Below, one piece after another: positions 1 through 8,301 of a stretch of DNA of 54,570 nt. The notes under the pieces are model-generated. The model saw only the letters and a program-made list of their open reading frames with translations, had not been told where the DNA came from and searched no databases. The stretch comes from an uncultured Acidimicrobiaceae bacterium. Its GTDB lineage: Bacteria; Actinomycetota; Acidimicrobiia; Acidimicrobiales; RAAP-2. The position numbers and the translations under genes are program-made. The DNA is taken from the NCBI GenBank assembly GCA_903873395.1, contig CAIQOJ010000083.1, forward strand, positions 1 to 54,570, in the 5' to 3' direction. Each line of letters opens with the position of its first letter. The stretch's first letter is position 1.

Positions 1-426
1 ACCATGGGCACTCCTGCACCGACCCACAGCAACCGCGGCCGACGCCTGTCCCTCGTGCGTGATGCTCACACCAAGGTCCTCCAGGCCTGCGCCAATGGCC
101 AAATCTGCCGCCGCGCCGGTGAGAACGACGTCACACCAGCCGTCCGTCGAACGACGAATTTCGATTGTACGCCAATCGGGGCGCATATCGCCCGGCCGAA
201 GAACTTTGAGCACCGCTTCTTTGGCGGCGAAGCGCGCCGCCAGACCCTCGACGGCAGGGTGACCGTCTCCTGACTGGGGGTCTGGTCGAACGGATGCCAG
301 TTCGTGTGGCGTGAAAACCCGCTCCAGGTAGGCCTGACCAAATCGGGCTACCGAGTTGGCAACGTCCTCCACGGACACCAGATCGATCCCCACCCGAAGG
401 TCTCCCTTCGACGTCCACGTGGTCAT
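1..426 (-). CDS. acpS: Holo-[acyl-carrier-protein] synthase (AcpS), 3' end beyond window
   Basis: Transfers 4'-phosphopantetheine from CoA to the conserved serine of acyl carrier protein, in the cytoplasm. The reading frame is open to the left edge, so the C-terminus is missing; 142 codons are visible, already slightly longer than the usual 120-130 residues. The N-terminal motif VGIDLVSVEDV carries the Mg-binding aspartate, and RFAAKEAVLKVL is the second family signature with the catalytic Glu and Lys. The ATG at 424-426 overlaps the TGA of the upstream glycosyltransferase (ATGA), so translation is probably coupled. Its place at the end of a polysaccharide gene set is unusual, since AcpS normally serves fatty-acid or polyketide carriers; it may simply be the last gene of the transcript. 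Confidence 0.9.
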   Translation of the reverse strand, partial: MTTWTSKGDLRVGIDLVSVEDVANSVARFGQAYLERVFTPHELASVRPDPQSGDGHPAVEGLAARFAAKEAVLKVLRPGDMRPDWRTIEIRRSTDGWCDVVLTGAAADLAIGAGLEDLGVSITHEGQASAAVAVGRCRSAHG

Positions 427-1664
427 CGCATCGATCCCTGGGGTGGTCCACCGAGCGGGCCAGGGGCCGAACGGAGCCCTCGCCGGTGGCGGCTCGACGC
501 CACCGATCTATACAGATCCCGGTAGCGCTCGGCCACACCGGGCCATCCGAAGTCTTCGACAGCTCGGCGCCCTGCAGCGGCAATCGATCGACGAAGGGCG
601 TCGTCGGACAGCAGCCGTTCAAGTGCGCGAGCCACGGCGGACACATCAAAGGGGTCCACGAGAAGTCCGGTGACGCCGTCGTCGATGAACTCCGGGGCGC
701 CACCCCGCGACGAGGCCACCACTGCAGTACCGGCCCGCCATCCCTCAAGGGCGACGATCCCGAACGGCTCGAGGCGGCTGGGCATGACGAGAATTTCAGC
801 TCCAGCCATGGCCGCTGCCACCTGGTCGCGATGCAGCCGACCGACAAAGTGGACACGCTCAGCGACCCCGGATGCCTCGGCCTGGGCTTCGAGTTCCGCC
901 AGGGCAGCTCCCGTCCCTCCGATGACCAGATCGGCCGAACGGCGTTCAGGATCCATGGCCGCATAGCCGGCAATCAGCAGGTCGAACCCTTTCTTGTGGA
1001 CGACCCGACCTAGCGCCAGCACATAGGGGCGGCCATCGAGGAACTTCCCAGGTCGATCTTCAGACACGGGAGTCCCGTCCACATCGACAACACCCAGGTC
1101 GACAGCGTTAGGGATCACTGTTCCTGTGGCCGGTCCGAGGCCAAAGCGACGGACGGCATCGTCGAGGGTGAATGCCGAGCACGCCGTGACAGCAGCAGCA
1201 GTGCGAATGCCCGCCCGCAGAGAAGCACGCATGACCTGGGAGATGTCGAAGATGTCGGCGTCGTCCATCAACGTCTCACCCTGGAGGGTGATCATCAGGG
1301 GTATGCCGGTCATGCGGGACAGCACGGTGGCGTAGGTGCCATTGGGACCGAAGCACTGCACGTGGAGGACATCGGGACGGAACTCGCGGACGGCACGCCG
1401 AAGCGACCGGACAGTCTGGAGGCCGACGGTGGCTGTCCGAGTAACTGCGCTCAGATTTGTGGCCGGGAGGGGCATCGGGAACCGACGTACGACGAGGCCA
1501 TCGAGGTTGTCGACCGACGCTGCTCCGCCGTCGTCAGGGTTCCCCGTCCAGATCTCCACCTGATCGCCCGAGGCCACGAGAGCCAGAGCCAGGTGTCGGG
1601 TAAGTTCCTCGACTCCGCCAACGGAGGGAGGGTAGGCGCTGGGGATGAGAGCGACGCGTGTCAT
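423..1664 (-). CDS. Glycosyltransferase family 4
   Basis: A 413-residue retaining GT-B glycosyltransferase that would transfer an activated sugar to a growing cell-surface glycan at the cytoplasmic membrane face. The start MTRVALIPSAYPPSVGGVEE is the usual acceptor-domain beginning of GT4 proteins, with the Gly-rich loop GGVEE. The C-terminal Rossmann domain shows the donor-binding stretch LALGRVVHKKGFDLL and the EX7E motif in EPFGIVALEG. The last about 25 residues are Arg/Gly/Pro-rich and look unstructured. It ends with a 4-bp overlap onto acpS and starts about 60 bp after the neighbouring membrane-protein gene. Donor and acceptor cannot be told from sequence. Confidence 0.9.
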   Translation of the reverse strand: MTRVALIPSAYPPSVGGVEELTRHLALALVASGDQVEIWTGNPDDGGAASVDNLDGLVVRRFPMPLPATNLSAVTRTATVGLQTVRSLRRAVREFRPDVLHVQCFGPNGTYATVLSRMTGIPLMITLQGETLMDDADIFDISQVMRASLRAGIRTAAAVTACSAFTLDDAVRRFGLGPATGTVIPNAVDLGVVDVDGTPVSEDRPGKFLDGRPYVLALGRVVHKKGFDLLIAGYAAMDPERRSADLVIGGTGAALAELEAQAEASGVAERVHFVGRLHRDQVAAAMAGAEILVMPSRLEPFGIVALEGWRAGTAVVASSRGGAPEFIDDGVTGLLVDPFDVSAVARALERLLSDDALRRSIAAAGRRAVEDFGWPGVAERYRDLYRSVASSRHRRGLRSAPGPLGGPPQGSMR

Positions 1665-1724
1665 GGTGTCCGAGCAATCGTAGGGGGCACATAGTGGGAA
1701 AAGTCCGAAGTCATGACCAAAGAC

Positions 1725-2711
1725 CTATCTCCGAACAATGCGAACCCACGGCGCCATGGCCGCGGCCGTCGATCCCACCGGCAGCGGGGCGACGCGACTC
1801 CATTGCCCGACGCCAGGCGACCACTCCGCAGCAAAGGCTGCTGCAAACCAACCCGACAAGAAGGCCTGTTCGCTGCAGTCGCAGTTCGGCGCCCACGATG
1901 CCGGGTGCATGCCAAGGATCCCCTCGATGGCGGCATGGCCGCCGGTGGGCTCGACGAGTGATGCATCGACCTCATGGGCGATCTCGAACGCCGTGATTCC
2001 AGCGAGTTGGGCAACGGTTTCCCCGGGGTAGACGTACATCGTGGACGTACCACCCGGTTGCCCCCAGGTGAAGGTGGTGTTGCCGTAGAAGCCGGGCGAC
2101 GGAGCCTCAGATATTGGTGCGAACCGGATCGAGTAGCCAGGAAGCGACTGCCAGGGATAGCGAACCAATGCCAGAGCAGCCGCACCCATGGCCGCCGGGG
2201 TCGAGGTCGCCGGATTAAAGACTTCGAGGGTGGCGGTCCGCACCGCCTCGGCTTGTGCTGCTGCAGCCTGAGCTGCTGCCGCTTGTGCTGCTGCTGCCTG
2301 TTCTGCTGCAGCGAGGCTTGCCTTTCTGGCCGCGTCCACCTGTGCGGAGCGAGCACGTTCGGCTCGAACGACGGCGCTCGGGATCACGGCAGTACCCGGC
2401 TGATCGTGCAGAGGTGCGCTGGCCACGGGGGCCCGAAACGTCGCCCCCCGGTCTGCACGTAACGCAGGTGTAGGCACGACGAAGATGATTGCCAGGCCTG
2501 CAGCAAGTGCGAGGACGGCCATGGCCAGAAGCACGTCAAGGCGAAGTAGGGCTCGACGGATGGGAAAGGTGGCCCGAGCTCCCACAGCCCAAACGCCCCG
2601 CCGACGGCGATCTGCACCGATATAGGACTCCGAGAGCACGAGGCGGGGCTCGTCAAGGGCGCTGACGAAATCCTGCAGATCGGGGATGGAACCCATCGTG
2701 AGCGGATTCAT
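1725..2711 (-). CDS. Single-pass membrane protein with YIGADRRR motif, Ala/Gln coil and zincin-like HE motif
   Basis: Not assigned to a named family. I place the start at the ATG at 2711 (328 aa) because from there the N-terminus aligns with the neighbouring protein at 3105-3884; the frame stays open to 2924. Order of parts: short acidic N-terminus, SESYIGADRRRR, one transmembrane segment (LLAMAVLALAAGLAIIFVV), an alanine/glutamine-rich predicted coil made of AAAAQ units, then a roughly 120-residue C-terminal domain. That domain contains FEIAHEVDASL and later CDCSEQAF, which recalls a metalloprotease HExxH region but lacks the second His, so it may be degenerate. Topology suggests a cytoplasmic N-terminus and an external C-terminal domain. 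It lies among glycosyltransferase genes, so a role in polysaccharide assembly or export is possible. Confidence 0.7.
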   Translation of the reverse strand: MNPLTMGSIPDLQDFVSALDEPRLVLSESYIGADRRRRGVWAVGARATFPIRRALLRLDVLLAMAVLALAAGLAIIFVVPTPALRADRGATFRAPVASAPLHDQPGTAVIPSAVVRAERARSAQVDAARKASLAAAEQAAAAQAAAAQAAAAQAEAVRTATLEVFNPATSTPAAMGAAALALVRYPWQSLPGYSIRFAPISEAPSPGFYGNTTFTWGQPGGTSTMYVYPGETVAQLAGITAFEIAHEVDASLVEPTGGHAAIEGILGMHPASWAPNCDCSEQAFLSGWFAAAFAAEWSPGVGQWSRVAPLPVGSTAAAMAPWVRIVRR

Positions 2712-3104
2712 GGCCGTTGGGATCAAGTGGCCAGCCGATCCAGTTGCCAGCGGGGTTGCATCGATCAGAGGGGACGGAGGTTCCGCGTCAACGAGGAGTG
2801 TTGCCACTTCTCCCCTCGTGCGCACCTTGTCCATACAGAAGTAATCGGCCCGATGCCGAGCTAACTGAACCGGTGTAGGCACACCAAATTTGCCTTGACG
2901 TCCACGTGTAGGTGGACCAGGCAACCAAGGGTCAGGTGGCCCACGCGATCAGAGAGACGCTGGGCGATCAGAGAGATGCAGGGCGGCCACAGAGACGCTG
3001 GGCGATCAGAGAGACGCTGGCCCTGACGACCATGGCGGTCACCAAAACACGTAGTCGCTCCCCCGGCGATACATGGGGGAGCACGAACGGGGACGGGCCG
3101 GCGG
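2712..3104. other. Intergenic gap of about 390 bp
   Basis: Between the stop of the 259-aa membrane-protein gene and the chosen start of the 328-aa one. Part of it (2712-2924) is open in frame with the downstream gene, so that gene could start earlier; I see no convincing ribosome binding site at any of the alternative ATGs (2711, 2834). The rest holds a fourfold 19-bp tandem repeat at 2945-3020 and no other recognisable element. Confidence 0.55.
2945..3020. repeat. Four head-to-tail 19-bp repeats
   Basis: Four contiguous 19-bp units: 2945-2963, 2964-2982, 2983-3001 and 3002-3020. Units 1 and 4 are identical (gcgatcagagagacgctgg); unit 2 differs at two bases near its end and unit 3 at a few bases near its start. 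The array contains no gene and sits upstream of the 328-aa membrane-protein gene. It may be an operator array, a transcript-stability element or simply an intergenic minisatellite. Confidence 0.9.
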
Positions 3105-3884
3105 TCAGGCCTTGGGAGAGGAGGCAACCATGACGCCGCCGGCACCGTCCGACCCTGCCGTCACGCCAACAACCGGCGTACTGGTCGATCCATTGACTGG
3201 CGAAGAATCCGATGAACTGCCGCTCGACGTACCCGCACTGGCCGCTGCAGAGGCAGATGCCGCAGCTCGAGCAGTCACACGAGCTTGGGCGGCTGCCACT
3301 CGAGCATCGGCTCGCACCTGTGCTTGCGTGGCTCGAGCCTGAGCCAGATCAGCCCGTTGCTGCGCAGCCTGCGCCCGGGCCGCTGCTCGTGTCTGAGATG
3401 CATCAGAACCAGCAAGACTTGACGTGGCGCTCGACGAGACGTCAGGCACGGTTGTCGCCTGTGGGCTCGAGGGCACCGCTCTTGCGGCAACCGGGGCAGC
3501 GGCACGAGCCTGTGCCACTTGGTCTGCGGCTTGGGCCCGGGCTTGAGCTCGGGCGATCTGAGCGGCAACCCGAGCCTGCTGGCGAGCCGTGGCGGCATCA
3601 GCGGCAGTGGCCTGCGGTGTCGGGGCCGGGGTCGAAGCTGGCGGCACCGACCGCGAGGCGATCATGGTGAGAGGAACGACGCAGAGTGCCGTCAAGAAGG
3701 CCACGAGGCACACACGACGAAACCACAGAGGCAGGCCGTCCTGCTGAGGTGCTGTCGTGCGGACTGCTCGGCGACGGTCCGGGCCGATATAAGAAGGAGC
3801 AATGACCAATGAGGGGTCGTGGAGGTCAGCGAGCCACTCCTCGGGAACGACAACTTCGATCTCTTCGGGTCGGACAGCCACCAT
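3105..3884 (-). CDS. Single-pass membrane protein with YIGPDRRR motif and Ala/Arg-rich coil
   Basis: A 259-residue protein of unknown function, related in plan to the 328-aa protein encoded just downstream. The start at 3884 is chosen because GGTGGAG lies a few bases upstream and the N-terminus then matches its neighbour; the frame itself is open to 4118. Parts: acidic N-terminus (RPEEIEVVVPEEWLADL), APSYIGPDRRRA, a transmembrane segment (VCLVAFLTALCVVPLTMIA), then a long Ala/Gln/Arg-rich stretch likely to be a coiled coil or extended stalk, and a Ser/Gly/Thr-rich, disordered C-terminus. No catalytic motif is visible. Low complexity may exaggerate resemblance in the tail, but the juxtamembrane motif is specific. 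Its place between glycosyltransferase genes suggests an envelope role. Confidence 0.7.
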   Translation of the reverse strand: MVAVRPEEIEVVVPEEWLADLHDPSLVIAPSYIGPDRRRAVRTTAPQQDGLPLWFRRVCLVAFLTALCVVPLTMIASRSVPPASTPAPTPQATAADAATARQQARVAAQIARAQARAQAADQVAQARAAAPVAARAVPSSPQATTVPDVSSSATSSLAGSDASQTRAAARAQAAQQRADLAQARATQAQVRADARVAAAQARVTARAAASASAAASAGTSSGSSSDSSPVNGSTSTPVVGVTAGSDGAGGVMVASSPKA

Positions 3885-4200
3885 GGCTCCACCGCTACGC
3901 GACCTCTGCGAGGCTGCTGACGCGCCATGCCCGCTTTCGTGCGTAGCCACCACATCCCGCTCGCTGTTGCCAACGGCGTCATCGAAGTGCGAACGATCAC
4001 CGCTTCGGTCGACACGGGCGCCAAGGAGATCTGCGATCTCGATGCTCTGGTGGCGGATCCTCGTGCTCATGACCCGGCATCGGCAGGAGATCAGGGCATC
4101 TGAAGTTGCAGGATGCAACGGCGATCTCGCAAGCCCCGAAACCGGTATTCAGAGATTCATGGGAGTCCCGGCCTTGCCGGAAGTGTGGTCAGCAGCGTGT
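3885..4200. other. Intergenic gap of about 315 bp
   Basis: Upstream of the 259-aa membrane-protein gene and downstream of a GT4 gene. It contains a perfect 15-bp inverted repeat (GTTGCA-gga-TGCAAC, 4105-4119) that could be an operator, and a short CCGGC-ctt-GCCGG hairpin (4168-4180) just after the GT4 stop that could be a weak terminator. No RNA gene or convincing small gene was seen. Confidence 0.5.
4105..4119. promoter_or_regulatory. 15-bp inverted repeat, possible operator
   Basis: Perfect 6-bp arms GTTGCA and TGCAAC with a 3-base centre, about 220 bp upstream of the start of the 259-aa membrane-protein gene. The size and symmetry are what a dimeric repressor site would show, but no regulator gene is adjacent. 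Confidence 0.3.
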
Positions 4201-5250
4201 TCAGACGTCGAGGCCGAGCGACCGATAGACCGCAGCGGTCGCCCGAGCTGTCTCGTCCCAGGACAGGGCAGCCACAGCAGCCCGTCCAGCGGCAGCAAGA
4301 CGTTGGCGCCGAGCATCGTCGGCCACCAGTTCGGCCAGGAGCCCGGCCAATCCATCGACATCGCCTGGAGCAAAAGTGGCCGCTCCATTCCCGACCACTT
4401 CGTCGATGGCTGGGACAGGCGTACTCACAACCGCTGCCCCACAGGCCATCGCCTCGACCGGTGGCAGGCCGAACCCCTCGTAGGTGGAGGCGTAGCCAAC
4501 CACGGTGGCTGCACCATAGAGAGCAGGTAGATCCGATGTAGGCACATAACCGATCTCGTGGGTGCCTTCCGGTGGGTTGCTCGACCACAGACTCGCCCCA
4601 GTGAGCACGAGAGGTATGTCGGCCGTCCGGCATGCCGAGGCCAACGTGGCCAGGTCCTTGCGTGGTTCGATACTCCCGACGTGAAGTACGAAGCGCTCTG
4701 GCAGCTGGTAGGCGCTGCGGACCCGTTGCACCTCTGTCATGGATGGTGGCGCCATCTCCGAGCTTGGCGCTTCATGGATGACGGTGGCCTCTCGGCCGAT
4801 GTGGTGACGCACCCGCTCGGCCGTGAAGGCCGAAACGGCGATCACCGCATCTGCTCGTCGTAACGACGCTCGAACCAGGCGCTGTTCCCCCAGAGCCCGG
4901 TGCCGCGGGAAGGCCCAGGGGACATCGAACACGGCCAGGTCATGGACGGTGGCAACCCGAACGCTGCGCCGACGAACGGGCAGATCGACATCTAGTCCGT
5001 GGGTCAGGTCACAACTGCCGAACCCTCGGGCACCCGCCAGCGCTCGACGAACCCCGTGGGAATCGGGTCCGACCAGGGGAATGATGCCTTTCGGCAAGAC
5101 CTCCAAACCGGCGGGACGAACGGCAGCGACAAGATCGCCGTCGACATGGCCCACCAAGGCACCAAGCAACTCGCGCACATAGGTGCTGACACCTCCACCT
5201 CGGGCATCGAGAGGAAGGGCGTTGTAGACGATCCGAGGACGTGCCGTCAC
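4201..5250 (-). CDS. Glycosyltransferase family 4
   Basis: A 349-residue GT-B glycosyltransferase for cell-surface polysaccharide, starting at GTG 5250. N-terminal motif IVYNALPLDARGGGVSTYVRE resembles the mannosyl/rhamnosyl GT4 group; HDLAVFDVPWAFP is the central region. The donor domain has LHVGSIEPRKDLATL and the EX7E motif EGFGLPPVEAMACGAAVVST. Its GTG overlaps the TGA of the upstream polymerase-like gene (GTGA), so the two are coupled and probably act on the same glycan. Sugar specificity cannot be read from the sequence. Confidence 0.9.
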   Translation of the reverse strand: MTARPRIVYNALPLDARGGGVSTYVRELLGALVGHVDGDLVAAVRPAGLEVLPKGIIPLVGPDSHGVRRALAGARGFGSCDLTHGLDVDLPVRRRSVRVATVHDLAVFDVPWAFPRHRALGEQRLVRASLRRADAVIAVSAFTAERVRHHIGREATVIHEAPSSEMAPPSMTEVQRVRSAYQLPERFVLHVGSIEPRKDLATLASACRTADIPLVLTGASLWSSNPPEGTHEIGYVPTSDLPALYGAATVVGYASTYEGFGLPPVEAMACGAAVVSTPVPAIDEVVGNGAATFAPGDVDGLAGLLAELVADDARRQRLAAAGRAAVAALSWDETARATAAVYRSLGLDV

Positions 5251-6662
5251 CGGTTGGCTCGGAGCGGAGCGCGCTGCTGGTCTACCCGGCGACGGTTGAT
5301 TGCCGGAGTTCGGACGCGAGTCAGGTCCCGTGGTCGTCCTTCCGGAGCCCAGCGGAGGTCTGGGTCGGCATCAGCCATACCGAGGGAGATCCCGGCGATG
5401 ACCATGGCGGGGATGCACAGGGATCCGATCCAGAACGTGTCGAAGAGCCCGTCGACGTAGTGAGCCAACAGCACCACGAAACCCAGCGTCCCGTAGACGC
5501 GAGGCAGACGCCACAAGGCGAACATCGTCATCCCGACAAGAACGAAGAAGGCGACCGAGCCAACGATCCCGGTCGACGCAAGGTTGTCGATAATCGAGTT
5601 GGGCGGCGCTGTGACCGAGATGTACTGGGGCAGGTTGTAGAAGCGCATGCCCATCCCGAGCACAGGACTCAGATGCCACACGTGAAGGGCGGCATCGATC
5701 TGCCCGTAGCGAATAGAGACCGAGTTGAACTTCGGATTGTTGTGCGCAGCGGTGACGAAGCTGTAATACACGAGGCCGACCAAGGGAATGGCCACGACCA
5801 CCGCAAGCTTGGCCTTTCGCCGCGAGTCCGGGTCGAGCAGCAACGCCGTACCCACGGCCAGAGCCAGCAGGATGGCCGACTGGCGCGACTGAGCAGCCAA
5901 CAGACCAAACAGGCACACCACTCGGATCACCCGGGACTCCCAGAGATCGATGCGAGCCCACGGAGGATTGATCTGGGCAATCACGATGGCCACCCACATG
6001 GCGGCTCCAATTGCGTTCTTCTGGTAGAGCCCCCATTGAGCAGGCTGAAGGTGATGGGTGAGAGCGGTGGCGATGGCGAGGAACCCGAGGAACGTCGATC
6101 CCCAGAGGTAGAGACGAAAGGTCTGACGGGCCCGGCCCGACGTCGCAACCACCCAGCCCACGATGGTGGCCAGCGCCAAATAGGACCACCGATGGAACCA
6201 CTCCACAATGTCGCCACGGAAGGGATGGGCGATGACCACGAGGACCAGTACGGCTTGAAACCAGACGATTCCTCGCAGGAAGTGCTTCAGATGGGTCGCC
6301 TCGGACCAGCGCACAAGAAAGAGGCTGACAAGGCCACCTCCGAAACACAGCACGTCCGCTGCGGACAGGTTGGTGCTCGACCCCCCGACCCGCTGGATGA
6401 GGAGGGCACCTGGGAGGACGATGACGGCAAACAGGACGGGGTCTACGACGAATACGCCGAAGGCCAAGGTCGCACCAGCCACAGCGAGACCGATGAGCGG
6501 ACTGATAGCCAAGGCCACGCCGATCGCCGCAGCAACCACTCCGACTGCCGCCCAGGGACCCACCTGTCGGATCAAGCGCGCATTCGAGCGAACGTGCCAC
6601 AACGCGCTCAGGCGTCTCGATGCCTCCGAAGTCCGGCTCACTTGGTCACGTCGCTGTCCCAC
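5247..6662 (-). CDS. O-antigen ligase/Wzy-type polysaccharide polymerase
   Basis: A 471-residue polytopic membrane protein with roughly ten or more hydrophobic segments, a periplasmic-type loop in the second half (about residues 290-370) and an Arg-rich cytoplasmic tail. This layout is that of the O-antigen ligase/polymerase family, which joins lipid-linked repeat units outside the membrane. Typical stretches include GVVAAAIGVALAISPLIGLA near the N-terminus and, in the loop, LHVWHLSPVLGMGMRFYN, which carries the Gly-x-Gly and aromatic residues often found there. It heads the minus-strand set and overlaps the next GT4 gene by four bases. Polymerase versus ligase cannot be settled without the acceptor; in a Gram-positive lineage polymerase is more likely. 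Confidence 0.82.
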   Translation of the reverse strand: MGQRRDQVSRTSEASRRLSALWHVRSNARLIRQVGPWAAVGVVAAAIGVALAISPLIGLAVAGATLAFGVFVVDPVLFAVIVLPGALLIQRVGGSSTNLSAADVLCFGGGLVSLFLVRWSEATHLKHFLRGIVWFQAVLVLVVIAHPFRGDIVEWFHRWSYLALATIVGWVVATSGRARQTFRLYLWGSTFLGFLAIATALTHHLQPAQWGLYQKNAIGAAMWVAIVIAQINPPWARIDLWESRVIRVVCLFGLLAAQSRQSAILLALAVGTALLLDPDSRRKAKLAVVVAIPLVGLVYYSFVTAAHNNPKFNSVSIRYGQIDAALHVWHLSPVLGMGMRFYNLPQYISVTAPPNSIIDNLASTGIVGSVAFFVLVGMTMFALWRLPRVYGTLGFVVLLAHYVDGLFDTFWIGSLCIPAMVIAGISLGMADADPDLRWAPEGRPRDLTRVRTPAINRRRVDQQRAPLRANR

Positions 6663-7040
6663 TCGATCGTTTCAGCACAGTCGTCTTTCATGGTCGGCAT
6701 CAGCGCCCACGACCATGGTCCGCTTCACCCTGCGTCAGAGTACTTGGGTCCCAACCATCGGGACTGTGCACTCCCATCGGCCATTCGAGCCGTAACCTTC
6801 AACGCAAAGATCTCGACGGCGCACCTGGCGATGGGTGATCCCATGGAGGTTGCACCGGCGGCCACGACCTGCATGAACACGGGAGCCGACTGCCCCCGCT
6901 CTCAAGATGATGACCGCCGGGGACGACAACAACGGCAACCACTGGGTGACCTTGACGGTGTCATCACCAGATCAGACACCCCACGATCGGACGGAACCAT
7001 GGAGCGAACTAAGGAAGGAAGCGCCTCCGGTGCGCAGTCA
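6663..7040. other. Divergent promoter region
   Basis: About 380 bp between the divergently transcribed polymerase-like gene and a plus-strand glycosyltransferase gene. It should contain both promoters. The clearest element is an inverted repeat at 6689-6717; I could not identify convincing -35/-10 pairs, and saw no RNA gene. Confidence 0.5.
6689..6717. promoter_or_regulatory. Inverted repeat CATGGTCG/CGACCATG, candidate operator
   Basis: Perfect 8-bp arms (6689-6696 and 6710-6717) separated by 13 bases, so the arm centres are 21 bp apart, two helical turns, as expected for a dimeric DNA-binding protein. The right arm also belongs to a second palindrome GACCATGGTC (6711-6720), giving three half-sites. 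It lies between divergent polysaccharide genes and could coordinate both. Confidence 0.4.
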
Positions 7041-8171
7041 ATGACGCCTACGACGTCGTCCCTCATCGTGTGCTCCCTCGAGGAATGGGGCACCGTCCGA
7101 CGCAGGATGCGGATCATGGTCGACGAGCTTGTCGAGGCCGATCCCGGCCTTCAGGTCCTCTACATAGGGCCCGCCGTCGACGTTCCCCACGCCTTGCTAC
7201 ACGGAGCCCGTAGCGATGTGTGGGGGCACCGAACCGAGCAGGTGCACCCGCGCATTCGGGTGCTCCGCCCCTACAAGTGGCTCCCTCGCGTCGTTGGACC
7301 CTTTGCCGATCGCTCCCTCGGCCGGCAAGTTCAGGCGGCAAGTGACCGCATCGGACTCGTTGATCCACTGCTGTGGATCAACGATGCGTCCTACGCTCAG
7401 TTCGCCGTCGCTACTGGTCGGCCCGTCCTCTACGACGTGACCGATGACTGGCTGCTTGCCCCTCTCGCCCCACGCCAACGCCGCCGGCTCGAAGAAGACG
7501 ACGCATTGCTCGTGGCCCACAGCGACGCCGTAGTGGTCTGTTCACCTGATCTCGCCCGTACCCGTGGGCAGCACCGATCGGTCGACTTGATCCCGAACGG
7601 GGTCGATGTCGATCTCTTTCGCACGCCTCAGGCACGGCCCGCCGACCTGCACCCCGGGCCCGTAGCTGTCTACGTCGGCACCCTGCACGAGGAGCGGGTC
7701 GACGTGCCACTGATTCTGGACCTGGCGGCCTCCCGTCCCGATCTGCGCATCGCCCTCATTGGCCCGTCCAGCCTCAGCGCCGAGCACGAGGCTGCACTCC
7801 GCGGTGTCGGCCGGATTCAACTGATGGGCCCGAGGCCCTATCACCTGGTCCCCGCCTACCTGCAGCACGCCGATGTGGTCATCGTGCCCCACGTCGTCTC
7901 CCCGTTCACCGAGAGTCTCGACCCCATCAAGGCCTACGAGTGCGCAGCAGCCGGGCGTCCCACCGTGGCGACTCCTGTGGCTGGATTCCGCGAACTTGGG
8001 CCACCAATTGTTGTGGCTGACGCCGCTTCATTCTCTGGAGCAGTTTCAGCAGTGTTGGCCGCTGAGCCGAATGAGCCTGCTACTCCAGGGGCTGATGTGG
8101 CTTCCTGGCGCGACCGCGCCCAAGCGATGTCCGACGTGATGGCGCGGATCCGAACTCAGGGTGCACGGTGA
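7041..8171 (+). CDS. Glycosyltransferase (GT4-like)
   Basis: A 376-residue glycosyltransferase with the start placed at ATG 7041 (MTPTTSSLIVCSLEEWG); an in-frame ATG at 6999 would add 14 residues, and AAGGAAGGA at 7011-7020 does not favour either clearly. The N-terminal domain has the SLEEWGTVRRRMRIM start seen in transferases that act after the first sugar of an exopolysaccharide unit, and YDVTDDWLLAP in the middle. The donor domain shows IPNGVDVDLF, VYVGTLHEERVDV and ESLDPIKAYECAAAGRPTVA, a variant of the usual EX7E region. It reads away from the polymerase gene and is followed by a hairpin and the BY-kinase gene. Confidence 0.85.
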   Translation: MTPTTSSLIVCSLEEWGTVRRRMRIMVDELVEADPGLQVLYIGPAVDVPHALLHGARSDVWGHRTEQVHPRIRVLRPYKWLPRVVGPFADRSLGRQVQAASDRIGLVDPLLWINDASYAQFAVATGRPVLYDVTDDWLLAPLAPRQRRRLEEDDALLVAHSDAVVVCSPDLARTRGQHRSVDLIPNGVDVDLFRTPQARPADLHPGPVAVYVGTLHEERVDVPLILDLAASRPDLRIALIGPSSLSAEHEAALRGVGRIQLMGPRPYHLVPAYLQHADVVIVPHVVSPFTESLDPIKAYECAAAGRPTVATPVAGFRELGPPIVVADAASFSGAVSAVLAAEPNEPATPGADVASWRDRAQAMSDVMARIRTQGAR

Positions 8172-8228
8172 CGATGGGATTTGGCCTTGACCACGGTACG
8201 TCATGCACCACACGCTGGATGCCAGCGA

Positions 8229-8247
8229 TGGCGACCCCTGGTCGCCA
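8229..8247 (+). terminator. Hairpin after glycosyltransferase gene
   Basis: Perfect 8-bp stem TGGCGACC/GGTCGCCA with a three-base loop, about 60 bp after the glycosyltransferase stop and 55 bp before the BY-kinase start. There is no T-tract, so it could end transcription weakly, or act as an attenuator or processing site in a shared transcript. Confidence 0.45.
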
Positions 8248-8301
8248 ACCAGCACTCACGACCCCTAATCTCTGGATCTGCCCACCGAAAGCGAGTACGC
8301 G

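Noticed and set aside
5241-7040. Long plus-strand open frame ahead of the glycosyltransferase at 7041
   Set aside because: It is the antisense of the polymerase-like gene, has no recognisable protein features before residue 600, and is open only because of high GC.
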